DNA from: Ptiloglossa arizonensis
Taxonomy: Eukaryota > Arthropoda > Insecta > Hymenoptera > Colletidae
Reading direction: 5' to 3'
DNA: 64,000 nt
Assembly (NCBI RefSeq): GCF_051014685.1
Contig: NC_135056.1
Span: 8,326,001-8,390,000, forward strand
The notes beneath the pieces were generated by a model. It had not been told where the DNA came from and made no database searches. It saw nothing but the letters and a program-made list of their open reading frames with translations. Below, one piece after another: positions 24,115 through 38,583 of the stretch (the first letter of the stretch is position 1; every line of letters begins with the position of its first letter). A program made the translations under genes and the position numbers.

Positions 24115-24177
24115 AGACAGTTTAACATTCTCATTAAACATAGACAGTTTAACATTCTCATTAAACATAGACAGTTT
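24115..24177. repeat. 27-bp tandem repeat, 2.3 copies
   Basis: Two identical head-to-tail copies of a 27-bp unit beginning agacagtttaacattctcat, then a partial third copy (agacagttt). Confidence 0.9.
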
Positions 24178-24593
24178 CATAATAAATATCTAAAAATTAT
24201 CCACATATTCCTTTTTTAATTCGATTGAATTAAAATTTTCTTTGCTCGACTTCTTTGTCTTCAAAGCCAGTTACGAAAATATTCTTAAAAATTTTTACTT
24301 CATGGTTTATATTTCTCAATTTGTTTTATTCGTTATTATCCTAGTCTAGTGTATATAGTATTCCAAGCAAAATATTTCAACGTTCCTATGACTACACTAT
24401 TCAAATTAAATAGTAACTAATGAAGAAATATGAATTGACCAATTAATAAATAAAATGATTGCTGTGTTTAACAAAGATTTTAAAAAACATCTAATTGAAT
24501 ATGTTTCAACAATGAAAAGCAAATTTTATACTCCAACTCTAGATCTGCGTCGAATAACGATTTTTGTTCCTCATTAGATCACAAGAGAAAATA

Positions 24594-24724
24594 TTAAGTT
24601 GTACGAAAAGTCATTTTGTTTCTTTTGGTGAAAATGAAACACGATTATTTAAGAGTGTATAAACATTTCATTAAATCACGTATTCTCCATTTTGGAAAAC
24701 AAAACAACTTTCCAAACAACCCAA
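24594..24724. mobile_element. Mariner-like MITE, 131 bp, degraded left end
   Basis: Related over its whole length to the element at 18747-18876. The right end is tttccaaacaacccaa followed by TA, and the left end is a decayed ttaagttgtacgaaaagt preceded by TA. The internal core agagtgtataaacatttcat is shared. No coding capacity. Confidence 0.75.
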
Positions 24725-27700
24725 TAATTTTACTACTTACTTCTCAGCTTAAAATACCACTATTTCAAATTACCTGCTCTCGTAACAAAATCGTTCCCTT
24801 ATATCATTTTTCAATTAAACCAAAGATTCAGATATTCTTGTTGTTTCATTACTACCGAGAGTCTGAAAGATACACAAAAGTGTATCAATTTCCCTGAGAT
24901 ACAACGCAGTTAATTTTTCCCATTTCCTGTCTCAACGTTAATCGTCTTGAACAAACTGGCATTCCAAATATATCGCGTTTCCTCTGTTTCAGGTGTCTCG
25001 CAGATGATTTTCATCGATCCTCGTTTCGACCAGTGATCGAAGAAGAGGAGAACCGTCGGGAAAGCTAGCGACGGATTTCGAAGCAACGACGAACCACGGA
25101 ATTCGCGATCGTGCGCGATAATAATATCCATAAAAGCGAAACGGTTACACTCGCGGTGAATGGATTTCGCGTGAACGAACGGCGACAGTTTCCGCCGCGA
25201 TCGCTGAACCGAGGCCATTTCTTTTTGCACGACGGCTGCACTTGTTCGCAGATACCGGGCGGGCACCACGCGGAGAGAGAGAAAAAAAACTTGATAATTT
25301 AATGATCAACAACCTTGAGGAACGAGAGGCATAAAGGGAGGATGTTGTAAATTACAAACTTGTCGTTTAGCGCGTTCATTGTCACGCTCGATTGTCGAGG
25401 AGCAATCGAGAAATTGGTTTCGTTGCGCGTAGGAAGGTCGTCGAGTTTCACCGGCGAAACGAACGCTTTGACGCGTTTCGACCGACGTGCAATTAAAATC
25501 GAAGTATTCGAAACTCGTGATTCCGCTTGGTTCGCGCGAAGAGCAGAAATATTAACAGCACACTTGACAGAGTATTTCCGAAATAATAGTCTTCGAAACG
25601 CGCGTCGAGGAGGTTCCAACGTTTTCGAGCGTACCGGCACGTAACTACGTGTTCGCTTTTACGTTTGAACGATAGAATGGGCTAGAAACGCTGGAACCAA
25701 TGGGTGTGAAGAATTATATCGAAGTGAACCTAGAATCGATAATTATAACTTTAAGAGTGAAACTACCAAAGGAGTCGATTCGACTTGTTTTGTTTTTAAG
25801 TGAAATCTTTTTAAATTTACTCGATTATTAACGGTGTCTTTGTCTACAATATTCCTGGACAATTATAAAAATAGACGAGTAATGGTACTCGTTCTAGTGT
25901 TAAATATTTTGACGTAGAAGTAGTAACGTTAGGAATAAATATGTTTGTAATTAAGATTTTCGTTAGGATAGAGGATCTTTGAAGCTTCAAGAAGCGAATT
26001 GAATACAACGTTTCCAGTTTCTATTTCGTAAAAAGAATCAGACTTGTTAAACGAACGGGTGATGCGAACATAGAAAATATAACGTAACAAATCTCTCGAT
26101 ATTCATCGCAAGACCAATGAACGTCACGAGTAAATATCAGCATTACTTTGTCTTTATTTCGAATAGCATAAGTTATTCCTGAAGAGGTTAAAAGGAGAAA
26201 TATCAAGAAGCAGAGGTTCTGCAAGATTGCATCGTTTGAAATACTCATTAAACGGTAGGCAATGTAGAAAAAAATTTTACAAGTTTTGTTCATCGTTTTT
26301 CACGTAGAATCTGATAGCACGAATGGATATAAACTTCTCTTCAATTTTTCGAAGTCATTTTTTTTTCACCACTTTATATATATTATACATTTTAGTAATA
26401 GGTTATAAGTACATTTTATATTGAAATGAAAAATATCTAAAAAGACTACATTTTTCTTCCACTTGTTTCAACTTTCTAAACGCCTTTTCCTTGTTTCTTT
26501 CATCGCGTTTTACTTCATGCGTCGTTTAGACGAAATAATTATATGTTCGTGCTCGCAATATTTTATCTATATTTTCTTCGCGTAAGAATATAGCAATATT
26601 TTATACAAAAACTATAGCTACCGATATATTTCACTCTGATAAATGGAGAACGCGTCTTTATTATGCGCATAAAATTAAAATGAAATCCTACGTGTGTACA
26701 TTTACGCCTAATGTCAACGGATACTTTGAATAAAACAATAATTCTTGAAAGACGCATCGATACGTAAATAATATAATTGTACATCCTGATTGGATCCAAT
26801 CTTGCATATTAAACGATAATCAATTTATTGATTAATTAACGTTATTACGATTTCTCCAATGGATTGGAGAACGTAAAAGTGAATTATTTATGATTAAGTG
26901 AAATATGTAGAGTTAAATATCAATTACCAAGTTTTCCTCGAAACCGATTTCAATTTATAATTGTCGATTCAGTTTACTTTTTTCTGTTTTGTAAAATGAA
27001 ACTTAATTACACAGTAATCGATGCGTATATTATACCGGCTTCTTCGTAACAACATTACATAAAACGTTAACATTCGTTACATCCTTACGTCTTGTCGACG
27101 AGCCAACAATTCAGTCGAACATTAAAACTCAAAAACTACATTCAAAATATTAAAAAAAAGAAAACAACTTTTCACATTCGTTAAACTCAAAAGACTACCT
27201 AAAATACAAATATACATTTTCACACATTTCTCGATAAAAATGTGCAGCTCAATTTTACCATACAGTTTCGAAATTTGAAAATGCTTTCCGAAACATTGCT
27301 TCCGGTTACCCGACCTCAAGATATCGATCGTTAAAAGATAACAAATTCCTCAAGCGGCGACATTTCCAGCAAACCGTGGTTATCGCGTAAAGTTCGAGCA
27401 CCGGAACGACTAATTCGATCACAAATTTACTCGAGGTAATATCTCGAGCAATGTATCCCGTGTAATGTGAAAAACAACGTTCGTTTGTTGTTTGATCGGC
27501 GAATTCCCTCGATAAGATCCCGCTTACCGTTCACGGAGCGCGTTGAAATCTCCACTCCAGAACCGTGGCGCCAGCCATTGCGATGCTAATGCACAATCGC
27601 GCGCAACCGGGAGAAAAAAACATTCGAGTTATCTCGAAGAAAATTTTCCGTTCACCGTGTATGTACCGTTGCGAGCAACTGTCGGCAATAAACCTATCCT

Positions 27701-29636
27701 TTTTCTGCCACGAATCCACTATAACTGGCCTTCCACGACTCCGTCAGACGGAATCCTCACGGAGGCGTTACCGTTCATCTGCTCCGCGTAGAAACCGTAA
27801 TTTAGCCACCTCGTGCTCGTAGAAACGAACCCGGGAATATAATAGCTTCTGCTTTAACGGTTCGCGTACTCACCATGGCGAATCGGACTTTTTCTATGTC
27901 GAAGTTTGCGTTCAATAGAACGACGAATTTCCAACGCTATTATTGTCTTGTCACCGAGGAAACGGCGACCGGTGGAGTGCTGTTATTTGTTATTCAACGA
28001 GCTCTGTCCGACCGTTGTAGCGATTTTTCTCGCGAATTTCATAGAATACTTGAATACTTGAACGAGTTCTTATCGCTCGACGGCTACATCGATTTACGTA
28101 CGTAACAGATCTATAAGTAGATACTCTACATAGTAGAAACGATGTTCTCGGATTCGATAAACTGAATTTTCATCGATCAGTTCTCACCGATCGAAGTAGG
28201 TTACCTCGACACTTACGACGGATATGTACTCTACATCGAGTGTTGGAATATTTTCTGTAGATTTATCTAGAACGAGTTACAAACTTCGGTATACTTGACT
28301 CAAAGAGATGCCTTTAGATTCGATAAACTAAATTTTCTATACCTTTCTGATCGATCAACCGTGTGTCCGAGAAAGTTAATTAGAGTAGAAAACTGAGTGA
28401 AATCTGCAGGGGAGGTATTCGGTGAGCAAGGTCAATGATGAGGAACATTACGATCTAATAGTTGCATTTCTTTTCGTTTTTTTTTTTAACACCGTTCGTA
28501 AGAGATATTGTTTAGCACCGACACCGTGTCCGGTCGAAGAAAGTTGAAAAGAAAATTGTTGGCGTGGAGAATTTTAAACGAGGTAATACAATTCACTGCT
28601 CGTGTGGAATTCGAGGAAAATAGGAAGCAGGTATTACAATCTAATCGCGTAATTTGATCTAAAAGTTACAAAGTCTCGTGCTTGCATAAAGAAAATATAA
28701 ATCTTTTAGGCGGATCCGAGATCGAGATTTTTCATTTATGCAATCAATTACGTTGTAAGTACAGCATTCGTGATGTATTTCGTATTAAAAATTTTACAAC
28801 GCTTAAATTAATTGAAGTGAGTACGTTAAAAGTGTAATAGCGTTCGCAACAAAATTTATTTCCTTCCACCGAGTAATGTATGTAGCAATTGTAATACAGA
28901 AGTTGTATTCAGTTTTACCGACTACGAAGAATACTTTCATTTTTAACTCTTTCATAAACTCGTAAATTATTGTACCATCCTTACCAATTATTGTAAAGTG
29001 TTCGAAGTACACAGTAACAGTTCGAAAGTACTGAGAATTTTTGTTTAAAATAAATCTTGTAGCGTTTATAAAAGTTACGAATGTTTAGTTTTCAGTATCG
29101 AAAGTTTAGTTTTAATTTTCCCCGTTAACTTCGTTTCAATTCTGGTGAATGGAAAACCTTCCAACGAAATCTATTTACATCGAAAATTATGAAAGCAAAA
29201 ACAACAGCAATTTTTATCGATTTATGCCTCAAAAATTCTTCGCGCAGAATTCTGTACTTGCAATAATTCAAAAGATTCGTTCCGAATCTAGAACATCGAC
29301 GCAAAATAATTCCAAAAAGAAATTTCCGTTTCGTTCGCGATTGCCAATGGACTCGTAAATACAGCTGACCTAGGAAACCTTGCCTCGAGGCAAATGCAAC
29401 TACAGTTCGACCGAGTCAGGCTTCAGAGTATCGAATGTTCGGTAGGAACTCCTTACTAGGAAGTTATCGATCTTGTCAGAGGCCATCTGGTGGCAAACAT
29501 ACGATCCAGGAAAATTTTCCTAATACCGTAAACCAACGTACAAAAAATGTAAAAAAATCCAGTATTAGATACTAAATAACCATCGGTAAGTTACTCGGTA
29601 GAATCTCTCCATATTGTATCGAAAATAAGAAAATTA

Positions 29637-30226
29637 TAAGAAAATTGTATAATTCCTAAAATATTTCTAAATATGAAACAATATCGTCACAATTTTCGGA
29701 GAAAATTAACTGGAACATTGAACGATCCACGAATTCTCGATTCGAGTAACGAGAGGTCCAAATTTTGCACGTTGAAACGATCTTGCACCACGATCGGTAT
29801 ACTCATCGGTGATAGTCCACGGCGATTGTATAAAAAATAAGAAAATTGTATAATTCCTAAAATATTTCGAAATATGAAACAATATCGTCACAATTTTCGG
29901 AGAAAATCAACTGGAACATTGAACGATCCACGAATTCTCATATCGAGTAACGAGAGGTCCAAATTTTGCACGTTGAAACGATCTTGCACCACAATCGGTA
30001 TACTCATCGGTGATAGTCCACGGCGATTGTATAAAAAATAAGAAAATTGTATAATTCCTAAAATATTTCGAAATATGAAACAATATCGTCACAATTTTCG
30101 GAGAAAATCAACTGGAACATTGAACGATCGACGAATTCTCTTATCGAGTAACGAGAGGTCCAAATTTCGCGCGTTGAAACGATCTTGCACCACGATCGGT
30201 ATACTCATCGGTGATAGTCCACGGCG
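29637..30226. repeat. Three-copy tandem repeat, exact 201-bp period
   Basis: The phrase atgaaacaatatcgtcac recurs at 29673, 29874 and 30075, exactly 201 bp apart, and the copies differ by only a few bases. Each unit contains gaacgatccacgaattct and ttgcaccacgatcggtatac. The third copy passes directly into a unique CpG-rich region. The high identity indicates recent amplification. Short open frames recur in each copy and are not taken as genes. Confidence 0.95.
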
Positions 30227-32899
30227 AGGAAACAATCGGATGTGTACTTCCCATCGCGAGATTTTCGCCACTGTTCGTGTCACGTTACGTGGCGAGCGTG
30301 GAAAGCATCGAGTGTGACGCGAAGAATCCCGTTTCCACGACGCGGTCGCATAATGGGATGATTAATACCGCGGCTGAGTTATGCAAGGTGTTAATGCATC
30401 GATTATGTACACGCAGCCACGAGTGCATCCCGAACGAGTGACGAGGGTGGTGGTGGTGGGGGGAGATGCGACTTTCTCTGATGCAAATATGTGTGCCAGC
30501 GGCACCTTTCCGACGGCGAGCTCCCACGTCGGCCGCTTTTCACTTTTCATTCAGACAACCGGTGGGCATCAAAGTATCTCCGGCGAATCGGGGACCACGA
30601 TCAAGGATGGTCGTGGAGGAAGTTCACGGCCGTGAACTCCCCGCTTTGGAGAACATCGTTTCCGCGCATCGTTGAAAGCGCGCGAGTCGAATTAGACGCG
30701 TTCCTGGGACTCGTTTCCAACAATTGAACTTTGCATCGTTGGCTAGCTACCGTTTGACGAGTTCATTCGAGAGATGACATGGGGGCATGTGCGTTCCACG
30801 TATCCCAAAATCGAGAAGAACAGAATTTAATCTAGATTTGTTGGATAGATATTTCTTGGAGAGTTACATTGAACGTGAGCAATTATTCAATTTAAGAGTA
30901 CTCAACGGTTCAAGTTTTGAATTCTCGGTCAAAACAAATCTTATTACTATTCTGATTACTATAGGCATTTTATACAGGCCTTTAAAATTATTCTCTTGAA
31001 TTTAGGATATACGTTCGACATTGGATCATTTCTCAAGAAATCCAGAAATTCGTGAATTCTTGAACAGAAATATTCCAAGTTTTGAACTTAGAAATACTCT
31101 CAAGAATTTTTACATACATTGATTCACAAGGTACCTTGTCAAAACTCGAATCTCGAGATTAACTTTTTAATCGCTGCTTATTGTGGTTTGTATCGAATGG
31201 CAGATTATTGCACAATGAAGGCATATGCATTGGGTTTCACATAAATTCAAAATCGAGAAGGAAACAAACTCAAACTTAATTCAGGTTTGTTAGATAGGTA
31301 GTAACAATTATTATTCCTATTCAATAGCAAATTATCGCATGCATTGAACCTTGTATGCCCCAAAATAGAAAAAATCTACTTCAGACCTAATTCAGACCTG
31401 CTGAATAGATACTGAATCAAATAATTTAATTCGATTTAATAATTATTCATACTCAATGACAAAGATTATCTTAAAAACGGTGCAGAGGGTCTCATGACCC
31501 CCAGAACCAAGAGAAAAATGATTATTTCACTTTATCTGCCTGACAGGAATGTTTCGTTTACACAAAAATTGAAATCGACACGAGGGTCGTAGTGTCATCG
31601 TTCAGTTTGGTATATTTTTGCTTCGTGATCAACACTCTACTCTATTTTTCTTATTATTACATTTAAATTTCGATACGTAAAGCGTTGCCTCTGAACGTTG
31701 CTCGTACCTTGGGCCCGATGAATAAATAATACGCCACTGTTTGCTACGTGTACGCATCGAATTGATTTTGTGGGAACAGTTGAGAAGATTGGTGATTGAA
31801 AGTTAACTGTACCTAAGTCTAACTTTACCATTGAAGTGAATGTGGAAAATAGTGTCCGTAGCCGTGTACTATGTGTTTCTCGAGAGCTCTATGAAGCGTA
31901 CGAATCGACTGTAAGCGTAAGACTGTTTGAATACTTGTTTAACGACTTAGATTGGCATTTAATCTACGACCGCGCGGGACGTAAACATCTATGTGAATCC
32001 GCAGTGTGCATAAGAGGATCGATACTCTTTGATAACAGTCTGCGAGGAAGTAATAAAGTGAAATGCAATTCTGCAACCGTATTGGATAAAAATATACAAT
32101 GCATAAAATACACAAATTATCTACGATTTCTATTCTATTACTTTCTACAATTTTGCAACTTTCTAACGTTACTTTCATTTTTACACTATCCTAGTTTAAA
32201 ATTGTTTCGAAGGTTGATTACACCTTACGAGGAACACAGCGCGAACAAACGATTAACTCGATTGTTACTGCATTGCCCGATAAAATCGAACAATACATAA
32301 CTCCTTTGCGAATAGAATTTTTACGAGTTACAAATATATACACCGTACACCGAACGATCTTGACAAGTCGTGGCATTTTCCAAAACATTCTCAACGAACA
32401 ACAATCCGTGGTTCTACGCGTCTCGAACACGTGCCCCACATTCTTTCGCCGCAAGTTACACGTCTGGGAGACGTGATTCCAAGCTAAGTGATTAAGACTA
32501 CTTGTTTGCAATTGATTGCACGTGACTGCTTGCAACACTCTGTGTAACAGAATGTGTTCTCTCGATTGATGAAGATTTCCTCTCGTTGGTGACCTCCCAT
32601 AATCTAGAAGCGAGTTGATCGAGCTCTATGTACTCGTAGATCTGCCACACCGAAGAAAGTGAAGTTTTTTACCTTTAACTTGATTTATTATTTTGAGATT
32701 CTTGGGATTCGACGAAGGATAAGAAAAATTCATGCAATATACGCATTACTTACTATTAAACTCTCTGATCACTTTACCGTATCCAAGCTTAGGTTTAGGA
32801 TAAACCTAATCAGTGCATGTAGTACAACCCAAATGCACATATAAAGTATATGCAATTAAATTAGCTAAACTATAACATTCTTAAGTTTAGTTTTAGCTT

Positions 32900-33010
32900 T
32901 ACTATAATAAAATAAAAATGATGGACATAGCCAGTATTACTATAATAATATAAAAATTATGAACTTAGCTAGAATTATTACAATAAAATAAAAATTATGG
33001 ACTCGCATCC
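32900..33010. repeat. AT-rich tandem repeat, about 40 bp unit, three copies
   Basis: Imperfect direct copies of actataataaaataaaaa followed by tggacatagccag-like sequence at 32900, 32939 and 32980. Confidence 0.7.
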
Positions 33011-36000
33011 GAAAGTATTACGATTTTCAACCGCAAGCACGAACTATGGTTACACTATCGAACAGTCACAGTTTGTGTCATCGAGAGATAGGTATAGTTC
33101 GCTGCATTAATTGAATGACCTCATGCAAATAAATGCTATAAATATCACGTTATCGTAATTATTATCTTATCGTGCGATGTACCGCGATACTTCGAGTCTC
33201 TAAGTTATACTTACAAATTGTTCGTTCTTTCAACGAAACAATTTCGTATTTCTACAAAGAATTTCGTTTAAATATCGACCAAAATGTACGCAGATACCGA
33301 AAAACGAACAGAACACATACCTAGAATTATTATTCGTTTCAACTGCACAACAACGACTTTGTTACCCCCCGAAATATTCGGTCACCGTTGTATTTAAATT
33401 ATATTTCATCTCAAATTCGATATATATATATACATATCATCGATAAAACTCTCGGTGTTCCATACGAATATAAATTTGAACGTCAGCGCAAATTCTTTCT
33501 CCCAAGAATAAAATATCACGCGTTCACACCGATCAGTGAACTCTCATTTTATTCTCGAACCGTCGGAATCGTTTCGATCGTTTCTTCGGTTTCGAAGTTT
33601 CGCGAAAATGAACGCTCAACGTTTCACGGAGACAGCTCGTGCGAAACTTCGGCGCTTCGCGTTCATTCTCGAGCAATCCTCAGCTCTCGTACCGTAGTCT
33701 CGGCCAGAAACGAATGCATAAATGACTATAGACGGATGCACTTATGCACGGGTTATTCCTCCTGAAATAAATTTCACGTCGTGGCCGAGTCGTTAGAGGT
33801 TTGAAGAATCTGGAAGCTAAACGTCCAGTTATCCGTTCGCAGATTTATCGTTCCACTTTCGTGGCTACGGATCCGTTCCAGCCTCCGGCAGCCGTTCGGG
33901 CTAAAAGTCTCTTCGACGTTCCGGATTGTAAATCTTCGGTGTACGTCGCGGATGTTATCGCGAATCGGTAATACCAGCAGCACTTGGGCACAGATTTCGC
34001 GATATCCTTTTGACCGTGGTTGAACGAACGCCGAATGAACTTTGGGCAATTAATTCCACCGTAGGCTTCGTTCTCTTTCCTTCGAAGCTTAATTAATTCC
34101 TTTGGCATTGCTGCTTCCACGATCGCTCTCGCTGCTCTATCGGCTTCGGTTCGCTTTATGGGAATATTTAACGGACGATACCGTTTAAATTTTATGGGAA
34201 CACTTCGATACACGCGCGAAGATACCGACCGGACGAAGTCTGTTAATTATTTTCACACTTGCGTACATCTTATCATTTCGCATCGTTCGCGATATTGCCG
34301 CGTTCACGCGCGCCTTTCGTAATAAAACGCTCGTAGGATCCTCGCGATCTTTGGGATTCTTCGCGTTTGTTCAACGATCAATTTAACGGATCGGTTTACG
34401 GTTGCGGTTATCGCGAGAGGATTGTCAATGTTATCGATATGCGATTAAAAAAACAAAAAAATTCTCGCTACTATCGGTATTTATCCTCCAGATGGTATCT
34501 TGGAGATTTGAGGGTTTATGCAAGATTTGTGCAACGTAGAAACGTGACGGAGATGTCACACGTGTGTGTATTTGTTCTGTGATTCGATAAATCTTGTTTG
34601 TTGCAAATGTTGGAGGATGTATTTGAGAAATTTGAAGAGTTTCCGATGGTGACGGTATCTGACGAGCCGAATTTAAATATCGCGGGAATTTCAATGTTCT
34701 CGTAGCGTTCCTTCCTTGGGTAAACGATATTTTTGCTTCGTAATGTTTACCGATGTGTCCGTAGCGAATCGAGTAACATCCCGCTAACAATCCGTGGCAA
34801 TTCTTAGAATAATGGTTGCAGCGTTTCGACGCGTTTCTCAACCGAAAAGCAACAGCAAAGTTGCGTAAGCGCGAATTCTCCGCGATGTTTAAAATGTCAG
34901 GTCCGTGTGTGTGCATATTACATGCGCGTTATTGCCGCTGAGGAGACAAACAGTTACGATAACGCTGTTACCAGGTAAAACACTCTCGGTAACGATGGTA
35001 AAAAGTACAGGGTACATAGACAATGGGATCAAAAAGAATGTAATTTCGAAAGAACGTTTCAAAAATATCTCGAACGCGGAACGTTCTGGGCAATAAATCT
35101 TGATCGTCGACGGGACAATTAATCATGACGGTACGACGAGAATTCAAACTATGTTTCGCCAATAAACGCAGGAGTACAATGCAACGGTTGTTCAAAGATT
35201 AGAGCGTGCCCGTTCGATAAGAACGAAAAAAGTTGAAACGTTCGAAGCGTTCCACGAACGAAACCTTAAAGAAACGATCGAACGAGCCATTCGATCGACC
35301 TATGAAATTCTCGCGAAACGATCGAGAAGCTGGCGCCCAGTGGTTAGAAATTGAACGTTTATTTTTTCATCGCGGGACCGGAGTCGTTAAACGTATTACA
35401 TAAGAAGATCTCGTTACGCGACGAATACAGAAATTTTCTCGTAACATAGAAACGCGGATAAATCATCCGTGATCCTGTCCGCGTGCCAGACGATTCCGTG
35501 CTGGTTTAAAACGCGAGAAGGTTCCACGAAGATCGCGTTCGACGTAATCGAAATCGCATTTTCTGTAATGCGCGCCAGGATCCATTAAGTGATTCATTCG
35601 ACGGCTGGTGGTACTTTCACCGATCTTCGGGGCAATTAAAGCGTTATGACGCCCGTGTGTCGGCTCGAGGATAAATAAAACGAAACGCAACCGGGAGTAA
35701 TTGCACGAAAATCGGAGCCACTTTCCCGAACGAGAAGCCGGGACGATTTATATATCGTTTCCAGTGATTCTTTTTCTTCAACGATCGTCCAATTACGTAT
35801 CGAAACAGAAAGGCGGTTCCTCGATCTTCTTTGTTCACCGACGAGACCGTTTCCTGCTTATTATTTAAATCGCGAGTTAATTGCACGGTTACGCAACCAG
35901 GTTACATAAATCCTCCTCGACGACCGCCTTATTGAAATTCGCGTATCGCTGTAAGGAAACTCGGTGGTTCTTGTTGACCAAATGGAGCCGCGGCCAGTCG

Positions 36001-37471
36001 GAGAACGTTTAGTCGACCGACCGCCTCGTCATCCGAGCCAAATCGTTTTCACAGTTCCTGCTGAGAACGTTGCGACAAGATCGAAATGAAACACACATTC
36101 GGTGAGTCATCGATAACGTGACCGACGAAAGTAGAAAGTAACAAAAGGGATCCGAGGGTGGTAGTACCAAGTATCGCTCCCGGGACTTTCCTCTGTTAAA
36201 GCGAATCGTGCTACCGGGTAATTGGCCTCGATCTATCGATCGTCGTAAGAACGACCGCAACCGCGACTCCGTGCTTATCGGACGTTGTTCGTCACGAGGA
36301 CCACCGAACGGAAGTGTCTCCTTCTCTCTTTTCGTTTATTAACGGAAAATTGTACCACGATGTACGATCGCTCGTGGTATTTTTCGACAGTGATAGAAAC
36401 TGTTTCTGGAGAATAGTTTTTAATATTCTTCGGTATAATATTGGATTGTTTGGAAAGTCAATTTCGTTTTCCAGAATGGAGAATGTGTAATTTAATGAAA
36501 TGTTTACACGCTCTAAAAATAGTACACCGATTTTTTAAACGACAAAGTGTTTCAATCCGTAACTCGTTGGATGAAAATTACAAGTTGAACGATAGACTTA
36601 AATATTACACAACGAATAAAAATTTAACCGTTCGGTCGTATAAACGTCAATGAATCGTTGTGTTTCAGATTTATCGGGTGATGTATTATTCCTAGCAGCT
36701 TTATCTTCTAGAAAATAGAAAAAAGAATGATCGAACTTCTGGTTCGAAAGGGTCCTTTGAGATCTTAGTCGCTAATCACAGTGGACGTGTTTGCTTCAGA
36801 ATGAACTACCAATTACTTCGAAAAGAGAACACGTTCCGATCGTTTAAAATTCGGAAGCTTCTTCGAGACCTTAGGAATTTATCACGGTGTACACGTGTTT
36901 GCTTCAGAACGAACTATCAATTGTATCGAAAAGAGAATGCAGTCTGATTCGTTTAAAATTTGAAAATAGCTCGCCTAATCGCGAGCCACGAGTACCGATT
37001 AGCGCTCCGTTTAATCTATCGTTCGTCGATAATTGGCCGCATAATTGGCCGCAAATTGTCCGCGCCAGTAGCAATCGATAATCGTTGGTTGTATTCTTAC
37101 CTGTCTCGAACGGTGCGATTTCGTCAGCATCGCCAACGGCGATGTCTAACGCAGGTATCCATAATTCCCTTCGGGCTGGTACCACAAACTGACCCACTTA
37201 CGCGACAACGAGCTGAATGCGTTGCACGGACACACGACCGGTGGCACGAGGTACGTACGTACGTCGTACAAGTTGCGTACAGCTCGATTCTTTTGGGACA
37301 GTCGCCCCGGGAATGCCGATCGTAAACTACTTTCACGACCGAGAACAATTTATCCGCGATGATTGCAGCCGGAAATTCGCGCGCAGCGGGGAACGCATCG
37401 ATCTTATTGGATCGATGAACTTGCGATAACGAAGTGTGCTTCGCTTTCGATTCCGAATGGCGAAATGTATA

Positions 37472-38583
37472 ATATTTACGAAAAATCGTCGAGAGACACT
37501 AGAGTAGAGGAGAGTTGGAACGCAACGGTGTTGATTAATTTTAGTTGGTGGAAGAATTTTTCACGAATGACTATTTTTGGAAATTAAATTTCGTCCTAAT
37601 AAATATTCTTAACGGTGAATTATTATCGAAAATCGTTAAGAGAGTAGAGGAGAATTGGAATGCAACGGTGTTGATTAATTTTAGTTGGTAGAAAAATTGC
37701 TTATGAGTAACTATTTTCAAAATTAAGTTTCGTTCCAATAAATATTTTAAACGATGAATTATTATCGAAAATCGTTAAGAGAGTAGAGGAGAATTGGAAT
37801 GCAACGGTGTTGATTAATTTTAGTTGGTGGAAGAATTGTTTACGAATGACTATTTTTGGAAATTAAATTTTGTTTCAATAAATATTCTAAACGGTGAATT
37901 ATTATCGAAAATCGTTAAGAGAGTAGAGGAGAATTGGAATGCAATGGTGTTGATTAATTTTAGTTGGTGGAAAAATTGCTTATGAGTAACTATTTTCAAA
38001 ATTAAGTTTCGTTCCAATAAATATTTTAAACGATGAATTATTATCGAAAATCGTTAAGAGAGTAGAGGAGAATTGGAATGCAATGGTGTTGATTAATTTT
38101 AGTTGGTGGAAGAATTGTTCACGAATGACTATTTTTGGAAATTAAATTTCGTTTCAATAAATATTCTAAACGGTGAATTATTATCGAAAATCGTTAAGAG
38201 AGTAGAGGAGAATTGGAATGCAATGGTGTTGATTAATTTTAGTTGGTGGAAAAATTGCTTATGAGTAACTATTTTCAAAATTAAGTTTCGTTCCAATAAA
38301 TATTTTAAACGATGAATTATTATCGAAAATCGTTAAGAGAGTAGAGGAGAATTGGAATGCAATGGTGTTGATTAATTTTAGTTGGTGGAAGAATTGTTCA
38401 CGAATGACTATTTTTGGAAATTAAATTTCGTTTCAATAAATATTCTAAACGGTGAATTATTATCGAAAATCGTTAAGAGAGTAAAAGAGAATTGGAATGC
38501 AATGGTGTTGATTAATTTTAGTTGGTGGAAAAATTGAAAGTCATGGTTTACGAAAGACTCTTTCTGGAAATTAAGTTTCGATG
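37472..38583. repeat. Satellite-like array, 140-bp monomer in a 280-bp alternating pattern
   Basis: Eight monomers are marked by agagtagaggagaattgg at about 37501, 37641, 37780, 37920, 38059, 38199, 38339 and 38479 (the last altered to agagtaaaagag). Two monomer types alternate. One continues gaatgactatttttggaaat and ends ctaaacggtg. The other continues tatgagtaactattttcaaa and ends ttaaacgatg. Alternate monomers are nearly identical, which gives a dimeric higher-order repeat of 280 bp. The outermost copies are most diverged. Confidence 0.95.

Noticed and set aside
27875..28105. Minus-strand ATG directly followed by a GTGAGT donor at about 27,882, possible 5' exon of PDZ gene 2
   Set aside because: Joined to the 22,707 acceptor it gives a frame that stops after 15 codons. 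It could only be a noncoding leader, and nothing supports the join.
34431..34916. 161-codon minus-strand ORF
   Set aside because: No domain, signal peptide or splice context; residue content looks like chance translation.
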